From positions 496,001 to 560,000 of the forward strand of contig NZ_VFSG01000001.1 in the NCBI RefSeq assembly GCF_006385805.1: 64,000 nucleotides of DNA, read 5' to 3'. The notes below the pieces were generated by a model that made no database searches, had not been told where the DNA came from, and saw nothing but the letters and a program-made list of their open reading frames with translations. This stretch comes from Streptococcus xiaochunlingii (GTDB lineage Bacteria > Bacillota > Bacilli > Lactobacillales > Streptococcaceae). Shown in pieces: positions 24,516 to 34,927 of this stretch (its first letter is position 1; each line of letters starts with the position of its first letter). Both the position numbers and the translations under genes were made by a program.

Positions 24516-27500
24516 TTAGTCTTCTTTTTTGCGTTTAGCAAGTCCAAATAATGAGAGACCTGTTAAAGCACTTAGAAGAGCAAGACCTGTTTTAGAAGTT
24601 TCCTCAGTACCAGTTTCAGGAAGAACTGCTGTTTCATCAGAAGGATTGATGAATTTAATTTCCTTAGTTTCTGGAACTGGTTTTGGATCTGGTGTTGGAA
24701 CTGGATCCGGAGTAGGTGCCGGGGTTGGAACCGGTGTTGGAGTTGGGGTTGGTGTAGGAACCGGATCTGGTGTTGGCACTTTCTCATAAACGTGCTCTGT
24801 ATCACCATTTGGAAGTTTCTTAGTCTCTACGAAGCGGTAGCCTGGAATATCTCTCTTAGGAGTTTCACCATCCTCGATTGGATAACCAGGAATCTCGTTA
24901 CCTTCCTTATCCTTGTGACTTGTCTTCACTTTTTCGTAGACATGTTCTGTGTCGCCGTTTGGAAGTTTCTTAGTCTCTACAAAGCGGTAGCCTGGAATCT
25001 CTTTCTTAGGTTGTTCATTGTCCTCAGTTGGATATCCCGGAATTGCTTTACCTTCTTTGTCTACAAATGTAGTAACAGGAAGTACAGTTGGTGTGTACGT
25101 TGCAGAAGCTTTTGTTCCATTCATATCTTCACGGACAACAGTTACAGATGGTGCTTTTCCAGTAAATTCTGGTTCAGGTTTAAAGGTTACAGTTCCGTCA
25201 GGAGCTACTGTATACGTACCAACACCCGGAATTGTCTTCGTTGTTGAACCATCGTCAAATGTAGCCGGAACGGCATCGTTCATTGGAACAATTGGATCAC
25301 CTTCCTTGAAGTTTGGCTTACCAGATTGTTCTTGACCTTTAGGGCCAATAGTTGTGGCTGGTTCACCTGTTGGTGTTACTGGAGTTACAGTTGGTGTGTA
25401 TTTAGCTGTTACTGGTGTACCGTTCTTATCTACACGTTTAACAGTCACGCCTGTTCCTGTTCCTGTGAATGATTTTTCTGGTACGAAAGTGACTGTTCCA
25501 TCTGGGGCTACTGTGTAAGTACCTTCTCCTGGAATTGTCTTCGTTGTTGAGCCATCTTCGAATGTAGCTGGCGTATCATCATCCATTGGAATGTTTGGAT
25601 TGCCTTCTGTAAACTTAGGCTTACCTGTTTGGGTTTGACCTTGTTTATCTGTTGAAGTTACATCCTCTGCTGTTGGAACAACTGGAGTAATCTTAGGTGT
25701 GTATGTTGTTTCAGCTGGGGTACCGTTGGCATCCTTAGCTTGAACCTTAACTGAAACGACATCACCTGAATAGGTCTTATCTGTTGGGGTGAAGGTTACA
25801 ACACCTGTTGCTTTATCAACTGTGAATGTACCGATAACCTTGCCGTCTGGTGACTTAGCATCTACTGAAGCTGCTGGTTGACCATTTTCGTCAAGAAGGG
25901 TAATCGTATCCTTGTCGATTGGCGCAACTGGATCACCTTCTGTGAAGGTTACTGTTCCAGTTTGAACTACACCTTGAGGAGCTACTGATTCAGCAGGTGA
26001 CGCTGTTGGTGTTACTGGTGTTACGGTTGGTGTGTATTTACCTGTTACTGGTGTACCATTCTTATCCACACGCTTAACTGTTACACCTGTTCCTGTTCCT
26101 GTGAATGACTTCTCTGGCACGAAGGTTACACTTCCATCTGGGGCTACTGTGTAAGTACCCTCACCTGGAATTGTCTTCGTTGTTGAACCTTCTTCGAATG
26201 TAGCTGGTGTATCATCATCCATTGGAACTACTGGATCACCTTCTATAAACTTAGGCTTACCTGTTTGTGTTTGGCCCTGTTTATCAATTGAAGTCACTTC
26301 TTCAGCTGTTGGTGTTACCGGTGTTACGGTTGGTGTGTATTTAGCTGTAACTGGTGTACCATTCTTATCTACACGCTTAACTGTTACACCTGTTCCTGTT
26401 CCGATGAATGATTTTTCTGGTACAAAGGTTACACTTCCATCTGGGGCTACTGTGTAAGTACCTTCACCTGGAATTGTCTTCGTTGTTGAGCCATCTTCGA
26501 ATGTAGCTGGCGTATCATCATCCATTGGAATGTTTGGATTGCCTTCTGTAAACTTAGGCTTACCTGTTTGGGTTTGGCCTTGTTTATCTGTTGAAGTTAC
26601 ATCCTCTGCTGTTGGAACGACTGGAGTAATCTTAGGTGTGTATGTTGTTTCAGCTGGTGTACCGTTGGCATCCTTTGCTTGAACCTTAACTGCAATGACT
26701 TCACCTGAGTATGTCTTATCAGTTGGTGTGAAGGTTACAACACCTGTTGCTTTATCAACCGTGAATGTACCGATAACCTTGCCGTCTGGTGACTTAGCAT
26801 CTACTGAAGCTGCTGGTTGACCATTTTCATCAAGGAGGGTAATCGTATCCTTGTCGATTGGCGCAACTGGATCACCTTCTGTGAAGGTAACAGTACCAGT
26901 TTGAACAACACCTTGAGGTGCCACTGATTCAGCAGGTGTCGCTGTCGGTGTTACAGGAGTTACTGTTGGTGTGTACTTACCTGTTACTGGTGTACCATTC
27001 TTATCTACACGTTTCACAGTTACGCCTGTTCCTGCTCCTGTGAATGATTTTTCTGGAACAAATGTAACAGTTCCATCTGGAGCTACTGTGTAGGTTCCTT
27101 CACCTGGGATAGTCTTAGTTGTTGAACCATCTTCAAAGGTTGCAGGTGTATCATCATCCATTGGAACTACTGGATCACCTTCTGTAAACTTAGGCTTACC
27201 TGTTTGGGTTTGACCTTGTTTGTCTTTTGAAGTTACATCCTCTGCTGTTGGAACAACTGGAGTAATCTTAGGTGTGTATGTTGTTTCAGCTGGGGTACCG
27301 TTGGCATCCTTCGCTTGAACCTTAACGGCAACGACTTCACCTGAGTATGTCTTATCTGTTGGGGTGAAGGTCACAACACCTGTTGCTTTATCAACTGTAA
27401 ATGTACCGATAACCTTACCGTCTGGTGACTTAGCATTTACTGAAGCTGCTGGTTGACCATTTTCATCAAGAAGAGTAATGGTATTCTTGTCGATTGGCGC

Positions 27501-30500
27501 AACTGGATCACCTTCTGTGAAAGTAACAGTACCAGTTTGAACTACACCTTGAGGAGCTACTGATTCAGCTGGAGCTGCTGTAGGAGTTACTGGTGTTACT
27601 GTTGGTGTGTACTTACCTGTTACTGGTGTACCATTCTTATCTACACGTTTCACAGTCACGCCTGTTCCTGTTCCTGTGAATGACTTCTCTGGTACGAAGG
27701 TTACACTTCCATCTGGGGCTACTGTGTAGGTTCCTTCACCAGGAATTGTTTTCGTTGTTGAGCCATCTTCGAATGTAGCTGGCGTATCATCATCCATTGG
27801 AATGTTTGGATTGCCTTCTGTAAACTTAGGTTTACCTGTTTGGGTTTGGCCTTGTTTGTCTTTTGAAGTTACATCTTCTGCTGTTGGAACAACCGGAGTA
27901 ATCTTAGGTGTGTATGTTGTTTCAGCTGGGGTACCGTTGGCATCCTTCGCTTGAACCTTAACGGCAACAACATCACCTGAATAAGTCTTATCTGTTGGGG
28001 TGAAGGTTACAACACCTGTTGCTTTATCAACTGTGAATGTACCGATAACCTTGCCATCTGGTGACTTAGCATCTACTGAAGCTGCTGGTTGACCATTTTC
28101 ATCAAGAAGGGTAATCGTATCCTTGTCGATTGGCGCAACTGGATCACCTTCTGTGAAAGTAACTGTACCAGTTTGAACTACACCTTGAGGGGCTACTGAT
28201 TCAGCAGGTGACGCTGTTGGTGTCACAGGTGTTACGGTTGGCGTGTAAGTTGCAGAAGCTTTTGTTCCGTTCATGTCTTCACGAACTACAGTTACTGCAG
28301 GTGCTTTACCAACAAATGATTTTTCTGGTACAAATGTAACTGTTCCATCTGGAGCTACTGTGTAAGTACCTACTCCTTCAACCTTCTTACTTGTAGTTCC
28401 ATCATCAAATTTAGCCGGAACAGCTTCGTTAATGGCTACAGTCTTTTCAACACCATCAATTTCAGCAGTACCACCTTTAAATTCTGGTTTACCTTTTTGA
28501 GTCGCACCTTGAACATTTATAGTTTCTGCTGGTGTTGCGGTTGGGGTTACTGGAACGATTTCTGGTGTGTAAGTTGTATCCACCTTGATACCGTTTGAAC
28601 TTTCAGCTTGAACCTTAGCTGGGGTTACTTTACCAGTGTATGATTTGTCTGTTGGTGTGAAGGTTACTTGCCCTGTTACTGGATCAATAGAGAAAGTACC
28701 AATTTCAGTTGTACCATCTTCAGCAAAGGCTGGTGTGCTTGAAACTTCGTTACCATCTTTATCTAGCAATGTGTAGCTATTGTCTTTAATGGTAATAGCT
28801 TTATCTTCACCATTTACTTGAACAGTAGTTCCTGCAAAGGTTGGTGTCCCTATTTGTGTTGCACCTTGGATATCTTTAGAAGTTGCAGGGTTTGCAGTTG
28901 GAACTGCTGGCACAACAGTTGGTGTGTAGGTCGCATCTGAAGTAATGGTTGCAGTCTTACCATTAGCATTTGTAATAGTAGCAGTTGCCTGAACAGTTAC
29001 GCCTTTTGCAGTACCAACAAAGTCTTTTTCTGGCGCAAATGTTACTGCTCCAGTCGTTGGGTCGATAGTATAGCTACCTTCACCTGCTACTGTCACTGTT
29101 GTTTCATCAGTTGGTTGACCAGTTGCGGGATCCACCAATTTCTTTCTTGTGATTTCAGCAGTCTTGTCGTTGCTCAACTCAAATGTAGGAGTTTGTGTTT
29201 GAGGAACGTTTTGAACATCCACAGAAACCTTGTCTGTAGGAGTCACTGTGATTGGAGTAACCGTTGGTGTGTATTTAGCTGTAGCAGTCTTGATGTACTC
29301 CTGTTGGATCTTACCATCTTTGTTTCGACCAACTGGCGCTGACAATGTAACATCCACACCTTTAGCTGTACCAGTAAAGCTTGGTTCTGGAGTGAAGGTT
29401 ACTTCACCTGTTGAAGGATTGATCGTGTATGTCCCTTCCCCTTCAACTGTTACAGATGGCTCATCAATCGTGCGACCTGTAGCTGGATCTACCAACTTAG
29501 CAGGATATTCTGCACTTGGAGTGATTGCAATCTTGTCACCATTTGAGTTAGTCGCAGTTGTGTTAAAGGTCGGTGTTTCTTTTTGAGTTGCACCTTGAAT
29601 ATCTTTAGAAGTCTTGTCAACCCCTTCAATGTCAATCGGTGTTACAGTAGGAACATATTGACCATCCATAGTATTTAATTGGCCATTCACATTAGGCTCG
29701 CTGTCTGGGAATTTTGTTGACCAACCAGTATCATAGCCATTATTATCTGAACGACGGATAGAGATACCATCAGCTGTTCCTAGGAAGTTATCTTCTGGGA
29801 TAAACTCAACGTCTACATCTTTGCCCTTAGCAGTAATCTTGTATTTACCTTGTCCTTGAACGACGTAGTAACCGTCTGCGTCAAGGGTTGCGCGGTTGCC
29901 ATCTTTGTCAACGATGTATGGTTCTACAGTTTCATCAATAACAGCATTAGAATCACGTTCAAACTTGTGTTCTCCACGTGCTGTAAAGGCAACAGTTGCT
30001 GATTGTTTCGTACCTTGAGGGCCACTTGTTTCCTTAAATTCTCCTTTTGGTGGGTGGGTGATTTGAGTCTTGAAGTCTTCTACTTCACCTGAGAAGGCCA
30101 TGCCAGTTGGGCTTTCGATCTCGTTCGCTTTCTTAGCGATACGAACACGAGCACCTAACTCTTTAACGCTTGGGTCGACGTAAGTCTTGCTGTTTGCAAA
30201 GGTCAACTCAACAGTACCATCTTGTGTGATTGTAGCGAGATTTGAGCGTTCATCTTCATCGAATTTACCATTTTGGTTAAAGTCTACCCAACCATAGATA
30301 TGTGCTTCTGAAGCTCCATCCGTATGAGCTTGAATTGACATCTTGTAGTTACCTGGTTTGGTACGGTCCATTTGGATCATCTCATTGGTTGTCCCTTTGA
30401 GTTCCTCTGGAAGCAATTGGTTAATTCCTTCATCGGCCGTAGTTGCCTTATCATCACCGAACCAGTCTTGAGTGGTGTTCTCATCCATATCTGGGCTCAC

Positions 30501-32126
30501 GTTACCAATGTACGGTTGATTTACTTTAGCTCCAGTAACACCGTCTACAGTTGCAATGGTATGGACTGCCTTACCATATGACTCAGGAGCATCCCCTTCA
30601 TCAAGTGGGAAGAATCCTAGCATTGCTGACTGTTTACCAGCTGAAGCGATATAAAGTCCCACTTCAGATGCTCCACGTGTCATAACGAGTGGAACTGTTC
30701 TATTTCCTTCAGAAATGTTTGGTCCAAAGATACCGGTTCCTAGACCACCTGTAACTTGGTCAGGATTTCCAAAGTACTTCCATGCTACTGGTTTCTTATC
30801 TGGTCCAGCTTGAGTAGAATTATCACGAAGTTGTCTTAGGTTAATGTTATTATATTTAGGTTTAGAACCAAAAAGATTCTCTGTATCTTGTGGTTCATAA
30901 GGAACAGAGGTAGCTGGTCTAGTAGTTTTCTTCCATTCCCCAATGTGCTGCCAACCTTGTCCGTTGGTAGTAAACATAACAAATTCACCAGGGTTAGCAG
31001 ACTCACCATCAGCCATAACAATAGCTGGCTTAACTTTCTTTCCACGGAAGGTTGCAGAGATTTCAAACTGAATTCCAATATTCCCACCATTATATGCAGA
31101 ACTCATGGTCGTCTTTTTGGCTTTCGTATCAACGTTTTCATGTTTGATTTCAGTCCAACGGTTTTGGGCATCAGCGATAACGTCGGCTTCTTTGCCATCA
31201 GCAAAATATTGCCTAGCAATTGGTGAAGTAACACCCTTTACATATCCATTTTTTGCATTTGGATCATAGGTCGCTTTTTCAGCTTCTGTAGCCCCTTGTT
31301 CTTCCATCCGTTTTTTATAGATTTCAGTTGCTTGGAATGGTTTCAAAGATTTGACTTTTACAGTAACTACATAACCAGGCATGATTTCCTTGGTATAGGT
31401 TGCCCCAACTTGAAGAGCTAAGGCCTCTTCTAGTTCATTTGGTTTAACTTCCTTTTTAGCGACTTGGATTGTTTTTGCTCCTGTCCAGTTAGCTACATCT
31501 CCAAAGTCCAACCAAGAGATTTGGCTAGTCATAGATTTAGCATCAAGATCTGTTGTAAAGCCAGGTTTTTCAACTTTTGGAGTTGAAGTTGCATCTTCAA
31601 CATCATCCGCGATCAAGTTAGGATCGTTGGCGTCACCAAGAGCACGACGGCTACGACGGCGAACATCCGAGGTTGCTACTGGAACAGCTGGTGTTTCTGG
31701 CGCAGGTGCTACTACAGCTGCAGAAACTGTTTCTTTATTATCAGTTGCTGTTCCTTCTGTCCCTTTGTTACTTGGGTTTGTTGATCCTTCTGCCACTGCA
31801 GGAGTTGCTACTGGAGCCTTTTCTTCAACAGGAGCTGTTGTAGTTGGGGCTGTTTCTGGTGCAGTTACAGGAGCTTCAGCTTGGTATGTTGTAGCTGAAG
31901 TTGAAACTTCACTAGTTGTTGAAACGGGTGCTTCCGTTGTAATCGCAGGTTGGCCTGCTTCTTCTTTCGTTGCAACCCCTACTTGGTTCTCTGCGTTTTC
32001 ATCAGCTGCGACGCTTGAAGCTGTCCCAACCATCACTAGCGTCCCTAAAAGAACCGAGCATACTCCGACATTCAATTTTCGAATTGAAAATCTACTAATA
32101 CGATCATTGAATAAATCCTTACTCAC
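24516..32126 (-). CDS. cshA: Giant CshA-like fibrillar surface adhesin (LPXTG)
   Basis: A 2536-aa wall-anchored fibril protein. The YSIRK-type signal FSIRKLNVGVCS (13-24) is followed by a Thr/Ala/Pro-rich stretch and a non-repetitive adhesive N-terminal region (to about 690). About 15 CshA-type repeats (690-2360) follow, ending in TPTVTPVTPT-type linkers. Then come two near-identical ~52-aa modules (IPGYRFVETKKLPNGDTEHVYEK), a PTPDPVPTP wall-spanning tract and LPETG (2502-2506) with hydrophobic tail and KRKKED. S. gordonii CshA has this layout and length and binds fibronectin and partner bacteria. The core repeats alternate 111-aa and 101-aa types, highly similar at DNA level. Start is GTG 32126 behind GGAGG. 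Confidence 0.93.
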   Translation of the reverse strand: MSKDLFNDRISRFSIRKLNVGVCSVLLGTLVMVGTASSVAADENAENQVGVATKEEAGQPAITTEAPVSTTSEVSTSATTYQAEAPVTAPETAPTTTAPVEEKAPVATPAVAEGSTNPSNKGTEGTATDNKETVSAAVVAPAPETPAVPVATSDVRRRSRRALGDANDPNLIADDVEDATSTPKVEKPGFTTDLDAKSMTSQISWLDFGDVANWTGAKTIQVAKKEVKPNELEEALALQVGATYTKEIMPGYVVTVKVKSLKPFQATEIYKKRMEEQGATEAEKATYDPNAKNGYVKGVTSPIARQYFADGKEADVIADAQNRWTEIKHENVDTKAKKTTMSSAYNGGNIGIQFEISATFRGKKVKPAIVMADGESANPGEFVMFTTNGQGWQHIGEWKKTTRPATSVPYEPQDTENLFGSKPKYNNINLRQLRDNSTQAGPDKKPVAWKYFGNPDQVTGGLGTGIFGPNISEGNRTVPLVMTRGASEVGLYIASAGKQSAMLGFFPLDEGDAPESYGKAVHTIATVDGVTGAKVNQPYIGNVSPDMDENTTQDWFGDDKATTADEGINQLLPEELKGTTNEMIQMDRTKPGNYKMSIQAHTDGASEAHIYGWVDFNQNGKFDEDERSNLATITQDGTVELTFANSKTYVDPSVKELGARVRIAKKANEIESPTGMAFSGEVEDFKTQITHPPKGEFKETSGPQGTKQSATVAFTARGEHKFERDSNAVIDETVEPYIVDKDGNRATLDADGYYVVQGQGKYKITAKGKDVDVEFIPEDNFLGTADGISIRRSDNNGYDTGWSTKFPDSEPNVNGQLNTMDGQYVPTVTPIDIEGVDKTSKDIQGATQKETPTFNTTATNSNGDKIAITPSAEYPAKLVDPATGRTIDEPSVTVEGEGTYTINPSTGEVTFTPEPSFTGTAKGVDVTLSAPVGRNKDGKIQQEYIKTATAKYTPTVTPITVTPTDKVSVDVQNVPQTQTPTFELSNDKTAEITRKKLVDPATGQPTDETTVTVAGEGSYTIDPTTGAVTFAPEKDFVGTAKGVTVQATATITNANGKTATITSDATYTPTVVPAVPTANPATSKDIQGATQIGTPTFAGTTVQVNGEDKAITIKDNSYTLLDKDGNEVSSTPAFAEDGTTEIGTFSIDPVTGQVTFTPTDKSYTGKVTPAKVQAESSNGIKVDTTYTPEIVPVTPTATPAETINVQGATQKGKPEFKGGTAEIDGVEKTVAINEAVPAKFDDGTTSKKVEGVGTYTVAPDGTVTFVPEKSFVGKAPAVTVVREDMNGTKASATYTPTVTPVTPTASPAESVAPQGVVQTGTVTFTEGDPVAPIDKDTITLLDENGQPAASVDAKSPDGKVIGTFTVDKATGVVTFTPTDKTYSGDVVAVKVQAKDANGTPAETTYTPKITPVVPTAEDVTSKDKQGQTQTGKPKFTEGNPNIPMDDDTPATFEDGSTTKTIPGEGTYTVAPDGSVTFVPEKSFTGTGTGVTVKRVDKNGTPVTGKYTPTVTPVTPTAAPAESVAPQGVVQTGTVTFTEGDPVAPIDKNTITLLDENGQPAASVNAKSPDGKVIGTFTVDKATGVVTFTPTDKTYSGEVVAVKVQAKDANGTPAETTYTPKITPVVPTAEDVTSKDKQGQTQTGKPKFTEGDPVVPMDDDTPATFEDGSTTKTIPGEGTYTVAPDGTVTFVPEKSFTGAGTGVTVKRVDKNGTPVTGKYTPTVTPVTPTATPAESVAPQGVVQTGTVTFTEGDPVAPIDKDTITLLDENGQPAASVDAKSPDGKVIGTFTVDKATGVVTFTPTDKTYSGEVIAVKVQAKDANGTPAETTYTPKITPVVPTAEDVTSTDKQGQTQTGKPKFTEGNPNIPMDDDTPATFEDGSTTKTIPGEGTYTVAPDGSVTFVPEKSFIGTGTGVTVKRVDKNGTPVTAKYTPTVTPVTPTAEEVTSIDKQGQTQTGKPKFIEGDPVVPMDDDTPATFEEGSTTKTIPGEGTYTVAPDGSVTFVPEKSFTGTGTGVTVKRVDKNGTPVTGKYTPTVTPVTPTASPAESVAPQGVVQTGTVTFTEGDPVAPIDKDTITLLDENGQPAASVDAKSPDGKVIGTFTVDKATGVVTFTPTDKTYSGDVVSVKVQAKDANGTPAETTYTPKITPVVPTAEDVTSTDKQGQTQTGKPKFTEGNPNIPMDDDTPATFEDGSTTKTIPGEGTYTVAPDGTVTFVPEKSFTGTGTGVTVKRVDKNGTPVTAKYTPTVTPVTPTGEPATTIGPKGQEQSGKPNFKEGDPIVPMNDAVPATFDDGSTTKTIPGVGTYTVAPDGTVTFKPEPEFTGKAPSVTVVREDMNGTKASATYTPTVLPVTTFVDKEGKAIPGYPTEDNEQPKKEIPGYRFVETKKLPNGDTEHVYEKVKTSHKDKEGNEIPGYPIEDGETPKRDIPGYRFVETKKLPNGDTEHVYEKVPTPDPVPTPTPTPTPVPTPAPTPDPVPTPDPKPVPETKEIKFINPSDETAVLPETGTEETSKTGLALLSALTGLSLFGLAKRKKED
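25330..28230 (-). repeat. Alternating A/B tandem repeats inside cshA
   Basis: A 636-bp unit made of type A (111 codons, starting ESVAPQGVVQ) and type B (101 codons, starting TSKDKQGQTQ). The order read along the protein is A-B, A-B, A-B, B, A-B, then a divergent B-like last repeat. Copies differ by only scattered substitutions, so recombination can change repeat number. Confidence 0.85.
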
Positions 32127-32190
32127 TTAAATTCCTCCAAAAATTTTAAAACTTATATTTATATTTTACGGCTAATGCCTAACCTTATTA

Positions 32191-32218
32191 ATTCTACCAA
32201 ATTAATTTAACTATTCAA
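32191..32218 (-). promoter_or_regulatory. Candidate cshA promoter
   Basis: TTGAAT (32213-32218) and TAGAAT (32191-32196), 16-bp spacer, giving a ~60-nt AT-rich leader. Confidence 0.5.
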
Positions 32219-32283
32219 AATACAATGTCTCAAAAATTGATCAATTTTTTAAAATTTGACGATATTACTAATCATTAAATTTA

Positions 32284-32349
32284 AAAAATAGGAAGTACGA
32301 ATCATTATTTAAAAAATAACAAACGGTCTTCCTATTTTTGTCAACTAAC
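32284..32349 (-). terminator. Long-stem terminator of thyA
   Basis: AAAAATAGGAAG/CTTCCTATTTTT 12-bp stem enclosing a 42-nt loop that itself has a small TTATTT/AAATAA hairpin, with T-rich sequence after it on the minus strand. The long loop makes it atypical. Confidence 0.5.
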
Positions 32350-32357
32350 AATAATCT

Positions 32358-33197
32358 CTATATAGCTAAATCAAACTTCAACTGAGGTTTGACAGGATCA
32401 TAATCCTCTAGTACAAAATCTTCAGGTTTGATAGCAAAGAAATCTGTACCATCTGGCACATTCAAAACCAAACGAGGCTTGCAATCAGAAGGCTCACGCC
32501 GAAGCAATTCCTCCGCCTGTTCGAATTGGTTATCATAGATGTGCAGGTTGTTAATAAAGTAAAAGAACTTGCCAACCTTCCAGCCAAAGTGCTTGGCAAT
32601 CATCATTTGAAGAGCTACGTATTGCATGGCATTGATATGGTGCGCCACCAACATATCATTGGAACGTTGGGTCAAAGTTGCATCCAGATAGATTTCACCA
32701 TCGACACGACGCACATCAAACATGGTTTGAAAAGCACAAGGCAAGAGCCCTTCCGACTCTTCAAATGCTTGGTAATCCCAGAGAGAAATAATATTGCGTC
32801 GATTCCAGGGATTGGCTTCCAGCTGTTTGAGAATCTTGTTGATGATGTCGTGTTTTTTAACGACAGCACCATAGCGTTCACCAATCGTCCCTGTATCTCC
32901 CACTTCCCAATCATTCCAGTAGCGTACCTGGTACTTATCATTTAGGAGCTCTAAACTATTAGACTGATCCTGGTAGATCCAGAGCATCTCCTTGATAGCC
33001 GACTTGATGGCAATAGGACGAAGGGTCGTAATCGGAAACTCGCCCTTGGCCAGATCAAACTCCATAAAAGCTCCCGTGATGTACTTGGAATTGGCTGTTG
33101 TGCCATCCTTGTACTTGGGCCGAGCTTGCTCAGACCAGACGCCTTCTTCCATAATTCTTCGAATATTTTCTTTAAAAAGGATATCTGCTTTTGTCAT
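32358..33197 (-). CDS. thyA: Thymidylate synthase
   Basis: The 279-aa enzyme methylating dUMP to dTMP with methylene-tetrahydrofolate, producing dihydrofolate for DfrA. The nucleophile cysteine is in [14 protein letters not shown]. Phosphate-binding RRNIISLWD and the dUMP-contact segment [22 protein letters not shown] with [12 protein letters not shown] are intact. Length is normal for the streptococcal type. It is monocistronic here, separated from dfrA by cshA. Confidence 0.96.
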   Translation of the reverse strand: MTKADILFKENIRRIMEEGVWSEQARPKYKDGTTANSKYITGAFMEFDLAKGEFPITTLRPIAIKSAIKEMLWIYQDQSNSLELLNDKYQVRYWNDWEVGDTGTIGERYGAVVKKHDIINKILKQLEANPWNRRNIISLWDYQAFEESEGLLPCAFQTMFDVRRVDGEIYLDATLTQRSNDMLVAHHINAMQYVALQMMIAKHFGWKVGKFFYFINNLHIYDNQFEQAEELLRREPSDCKPRLVLNVPDGTDFFAIKPEDFVLEDYDPVKPQLKFDLAI

Positions 33198-33249
33198 TCA
33201 ATCTCCTTAAATACTGTAATACCTACATTATAACACAGGATAAAAGAAA

Positions 33250-33279
33250 AGAGGTCCAAATGATTCGATTTGGATCTCT
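33250..33279 (-). terminator. Terminator of glucokinase gene
   Basis: AGAGATCCAAAT/ATTTGGACCTCT 12-bp stem with one imperfect pair, loop CGAATC, and TTTTCTTTT on the minus strand. Confidence 0.8.
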
Positions 33280-33291
33280 TTCAAATAAATT

Positions 33292-34251
33292 CTATTGTAG
33301 GACAAGCGATGCAGCTCCAATAACTCCTGCATCATTTCCAAGATTAGCAAGCACCAATTGGGTTGACGTACGGACTTGTGGGAAGGTATTCTCGTCAAAG
33401 ACCTTTTGAACCCCATCCAAGAGGAATTGTCCTGCTGCTGATACACCACCACCGATGACAATGTTGGCTGGGTTCAAGACACTAGCGATGTTGGCGCAAG
33501 CAATACCCAAGTATTGAGAGAAATGACGGTAGACAATCAAGGCCAACTCATCTCCATCTTTAGCAAGATCAAAGACTGTCTTAGCTGTGACTTCTTCGCC
33601 ATCATCAATGAGACGTTTCAAGGTCGCATCTCCTGCGTATTCATCTGCATAACGGCGGGTCAAATTGACAATACCAGTCGCTGAAGCTACTGTTTCCAAG
33701 CAACCTTTCTTCCCACAGGTACAATCAAATGGACGATCAAAATCAACTGTGATATGGCCAAGTTCACCAGCAACACCACCTGCACCGTGCAAGAGTTTTC
33801 CTTCTGCTACGATACCGCCACCAACACCAGTTCCAAGTGTCATGAAGACGACATCCGGTTGGTTTTCACCAGCACCTTTCCAACGTTCACCAAGGGCAGC
33901 TACGTTGGCATCATTATCGATGAAGAAAGGAATTCCCAAGGCAGATTCAATATCTTTCTTGATAGGCTGTACAGTTTTCCAGTTGAGGTTGTAGGCTCCA
34001 ACGACAGTTCCTTCGAAGCGATCCACTGCACCAGGAGAACCCATCCCGATTCCAATAAAATCTTCTGCGGATAAGTTCAACAATTCCAAGCGGTGTTTGA
34101 TGGAAGCGATGATATCAGGAACGATATGGCTTCCTTCGTCGAGGATATTGGTCTTGATAGACCACTTCTCTTGAATCTCTCCTTCTTGCGTCAAAATGGC
34201 AAATTTGACCGATGTTCCACCTAAGTCAATACCAATAATTTTTTTGGACAT
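33292..34251 (-). CDS. glk: ROK-family glucokinase
   Basis: A 319-aa cytosolic kinase phosphorylating glucose to glucose-6-phosphate. The ATP phosphate loop is GIDLGGTSVKFAI (6-18), the zinc-binding ROK motif CTCGKKGCLE lies in the middle after GELGHITVD, and GTGVGGGIV precedes it. There is no helix-turn-helix, so it is an enzyme rather than a ROK repressor. Single-gene unit. Confidence 0.93.
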   Translation of the reverse strand: MSKKIIGIDLGGTSVKFAILTQEGEIQEKWSIKTNILDEGSHIVPDIIASIKHRLELLNLSAEDFIGIGMGSPGAVDRFEGTVVGAYNLNWKTVQPIKKDIESALGIPFFIDNDANVAALGERWKGAGENQPDVVFMTLGTGVGGGIVAEGKLLHGAGGVAGELGHITVDFDRPFDCTCGKKGCLETVASATGIVNLTRRYADEYAGDATLKRLIDDGEEVTAKTVFDLAKDGDELALIVYRHFSQYLGIACANIASVLNPANIVIGGGVSAAGQFLLDGVQKVFDENTFPQVRTSTQLVLANLGNDAGVIGAASLVLQ

Positions 34252-34356
34252 TTTACACTCCTTTGTTCCTATTCTCTTGACACTAGTATACCAAAATGTG
34301 AAAAGGGTTTCAATTGTTTTTCAAGAATTCTCTCAATTTCATTTACAAAAAAAGAA

Positions 34357-34380
34357 CCTGTCTGCAAAAACACAGACAGG
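34357..34380 (-). terminator. Terminator of the DUF308 gene/cca operon
   Basis: CCTGTCTG/CAGACAGG stem with an 8-nt loop and seven T on the minus strand. Confidence 0.88.
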
Positions 34381-34386
34381 AGTTCA

Positions 34387-34917
34387 TTACTCTTCGTTAT
34401 GAAGTTTTAAAAAGAGCCTCAAGGATTGGACCCCAATCACGAAGAAGAACAATCCCAAAATATGTAACAAGAAGATACTAATAGATAGTGGACTGACAAT
34501 GAGAAATAAACCTATAAACAGCTCAATCAGTCCCCAAAATGTAAACTTCTTGGATAATTCTTCAGATCGTTTGGATAGGTAATGGGCTTTTTTCAAACTC
34601 AAGGCAGACTTATACAAGAGCCAAATTCCAAGTGTAATCGGAAAGACAATCGGCAAGGTCTTATAGCCATATAGCAAGAGATAGACTGCAAAGACTAGCG
34701 AGACCACGCTTTGAAATAAATAGGGATCCGACAAGGTCGCTTGGGTCCGTAGACGATAGTAACGCGACAAACGCGAAACTGAAATCAAGAAAAATCCCAG
34801 AGAAATCAACCAACTAAAGGTGGCAATTTTTTCGATTGGATTCACAAAGAGAATAAAACCAATGCCACAAAATAAAAATGATGACAATAACAGACTGTAT
34901 TTGCTAATATGATGCAT
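34387..34917 (-). CDS. DUF308/HdeD-like membrane protein
   Basis: A 176-aa integral membrane protein with about six hydrophobic segments in three helical pairs (ILFVNPIEKIATFSWLISLGFFLI; LVFAVYLLLYGYKTLPIVFPITLGIWLLYKS; LIELFIGLFLIVSPLSISIFLLHILGLFFFVIGVQSL). The P/L-rich turns are typical of DUF308. Function is unknown. ATG 34917 has AAAGGAGG 4-5 nt upstream, 10 bp after the ABC-F stop, so it ends the dapB-cca-uup operon. Confidence 0.75.
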   Translation of the reverse strand: MHHISKYSLLLSSFLFCGIGFILFVNPIEKIATFSWLISLGFFLISVSRLSRYYRLRTQATLSDPYLFQSVVSLVFAVYLLLYGYKTLPIVFPITLGIWLLYKSALSLKKAHYLSKRSEELSKKFTFWGLIELFIGLFLIVSPLSISIFLLHILGLFFFVIGVQSLRLFLKLHNEE

Positions 34918-34927
34918 TCTTCCTCCT

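Noticed and set aside
24529-24789. Plus-strand ORF rich in Gly-Val opposite the cshA C terminus
   Set aside because: It is the complement of the PTPDPVP-coding wall-spanning tract. No SD or promoter fits, and cshA is clearly the coding frame.
25330-28230. CRISPR-like regular repeats
   Set aside because: Repeats are ~300-330 bp, in frame and translated as surface-protein modules; there are no short repeats with unique spacers.
30372-30581. Plus-strand ORFs antisense to the cshA N terminus (also 29115-29586 and 30888-31226)
   Set aside because: Antisense shadows without SD, promoter or recognisable domains.
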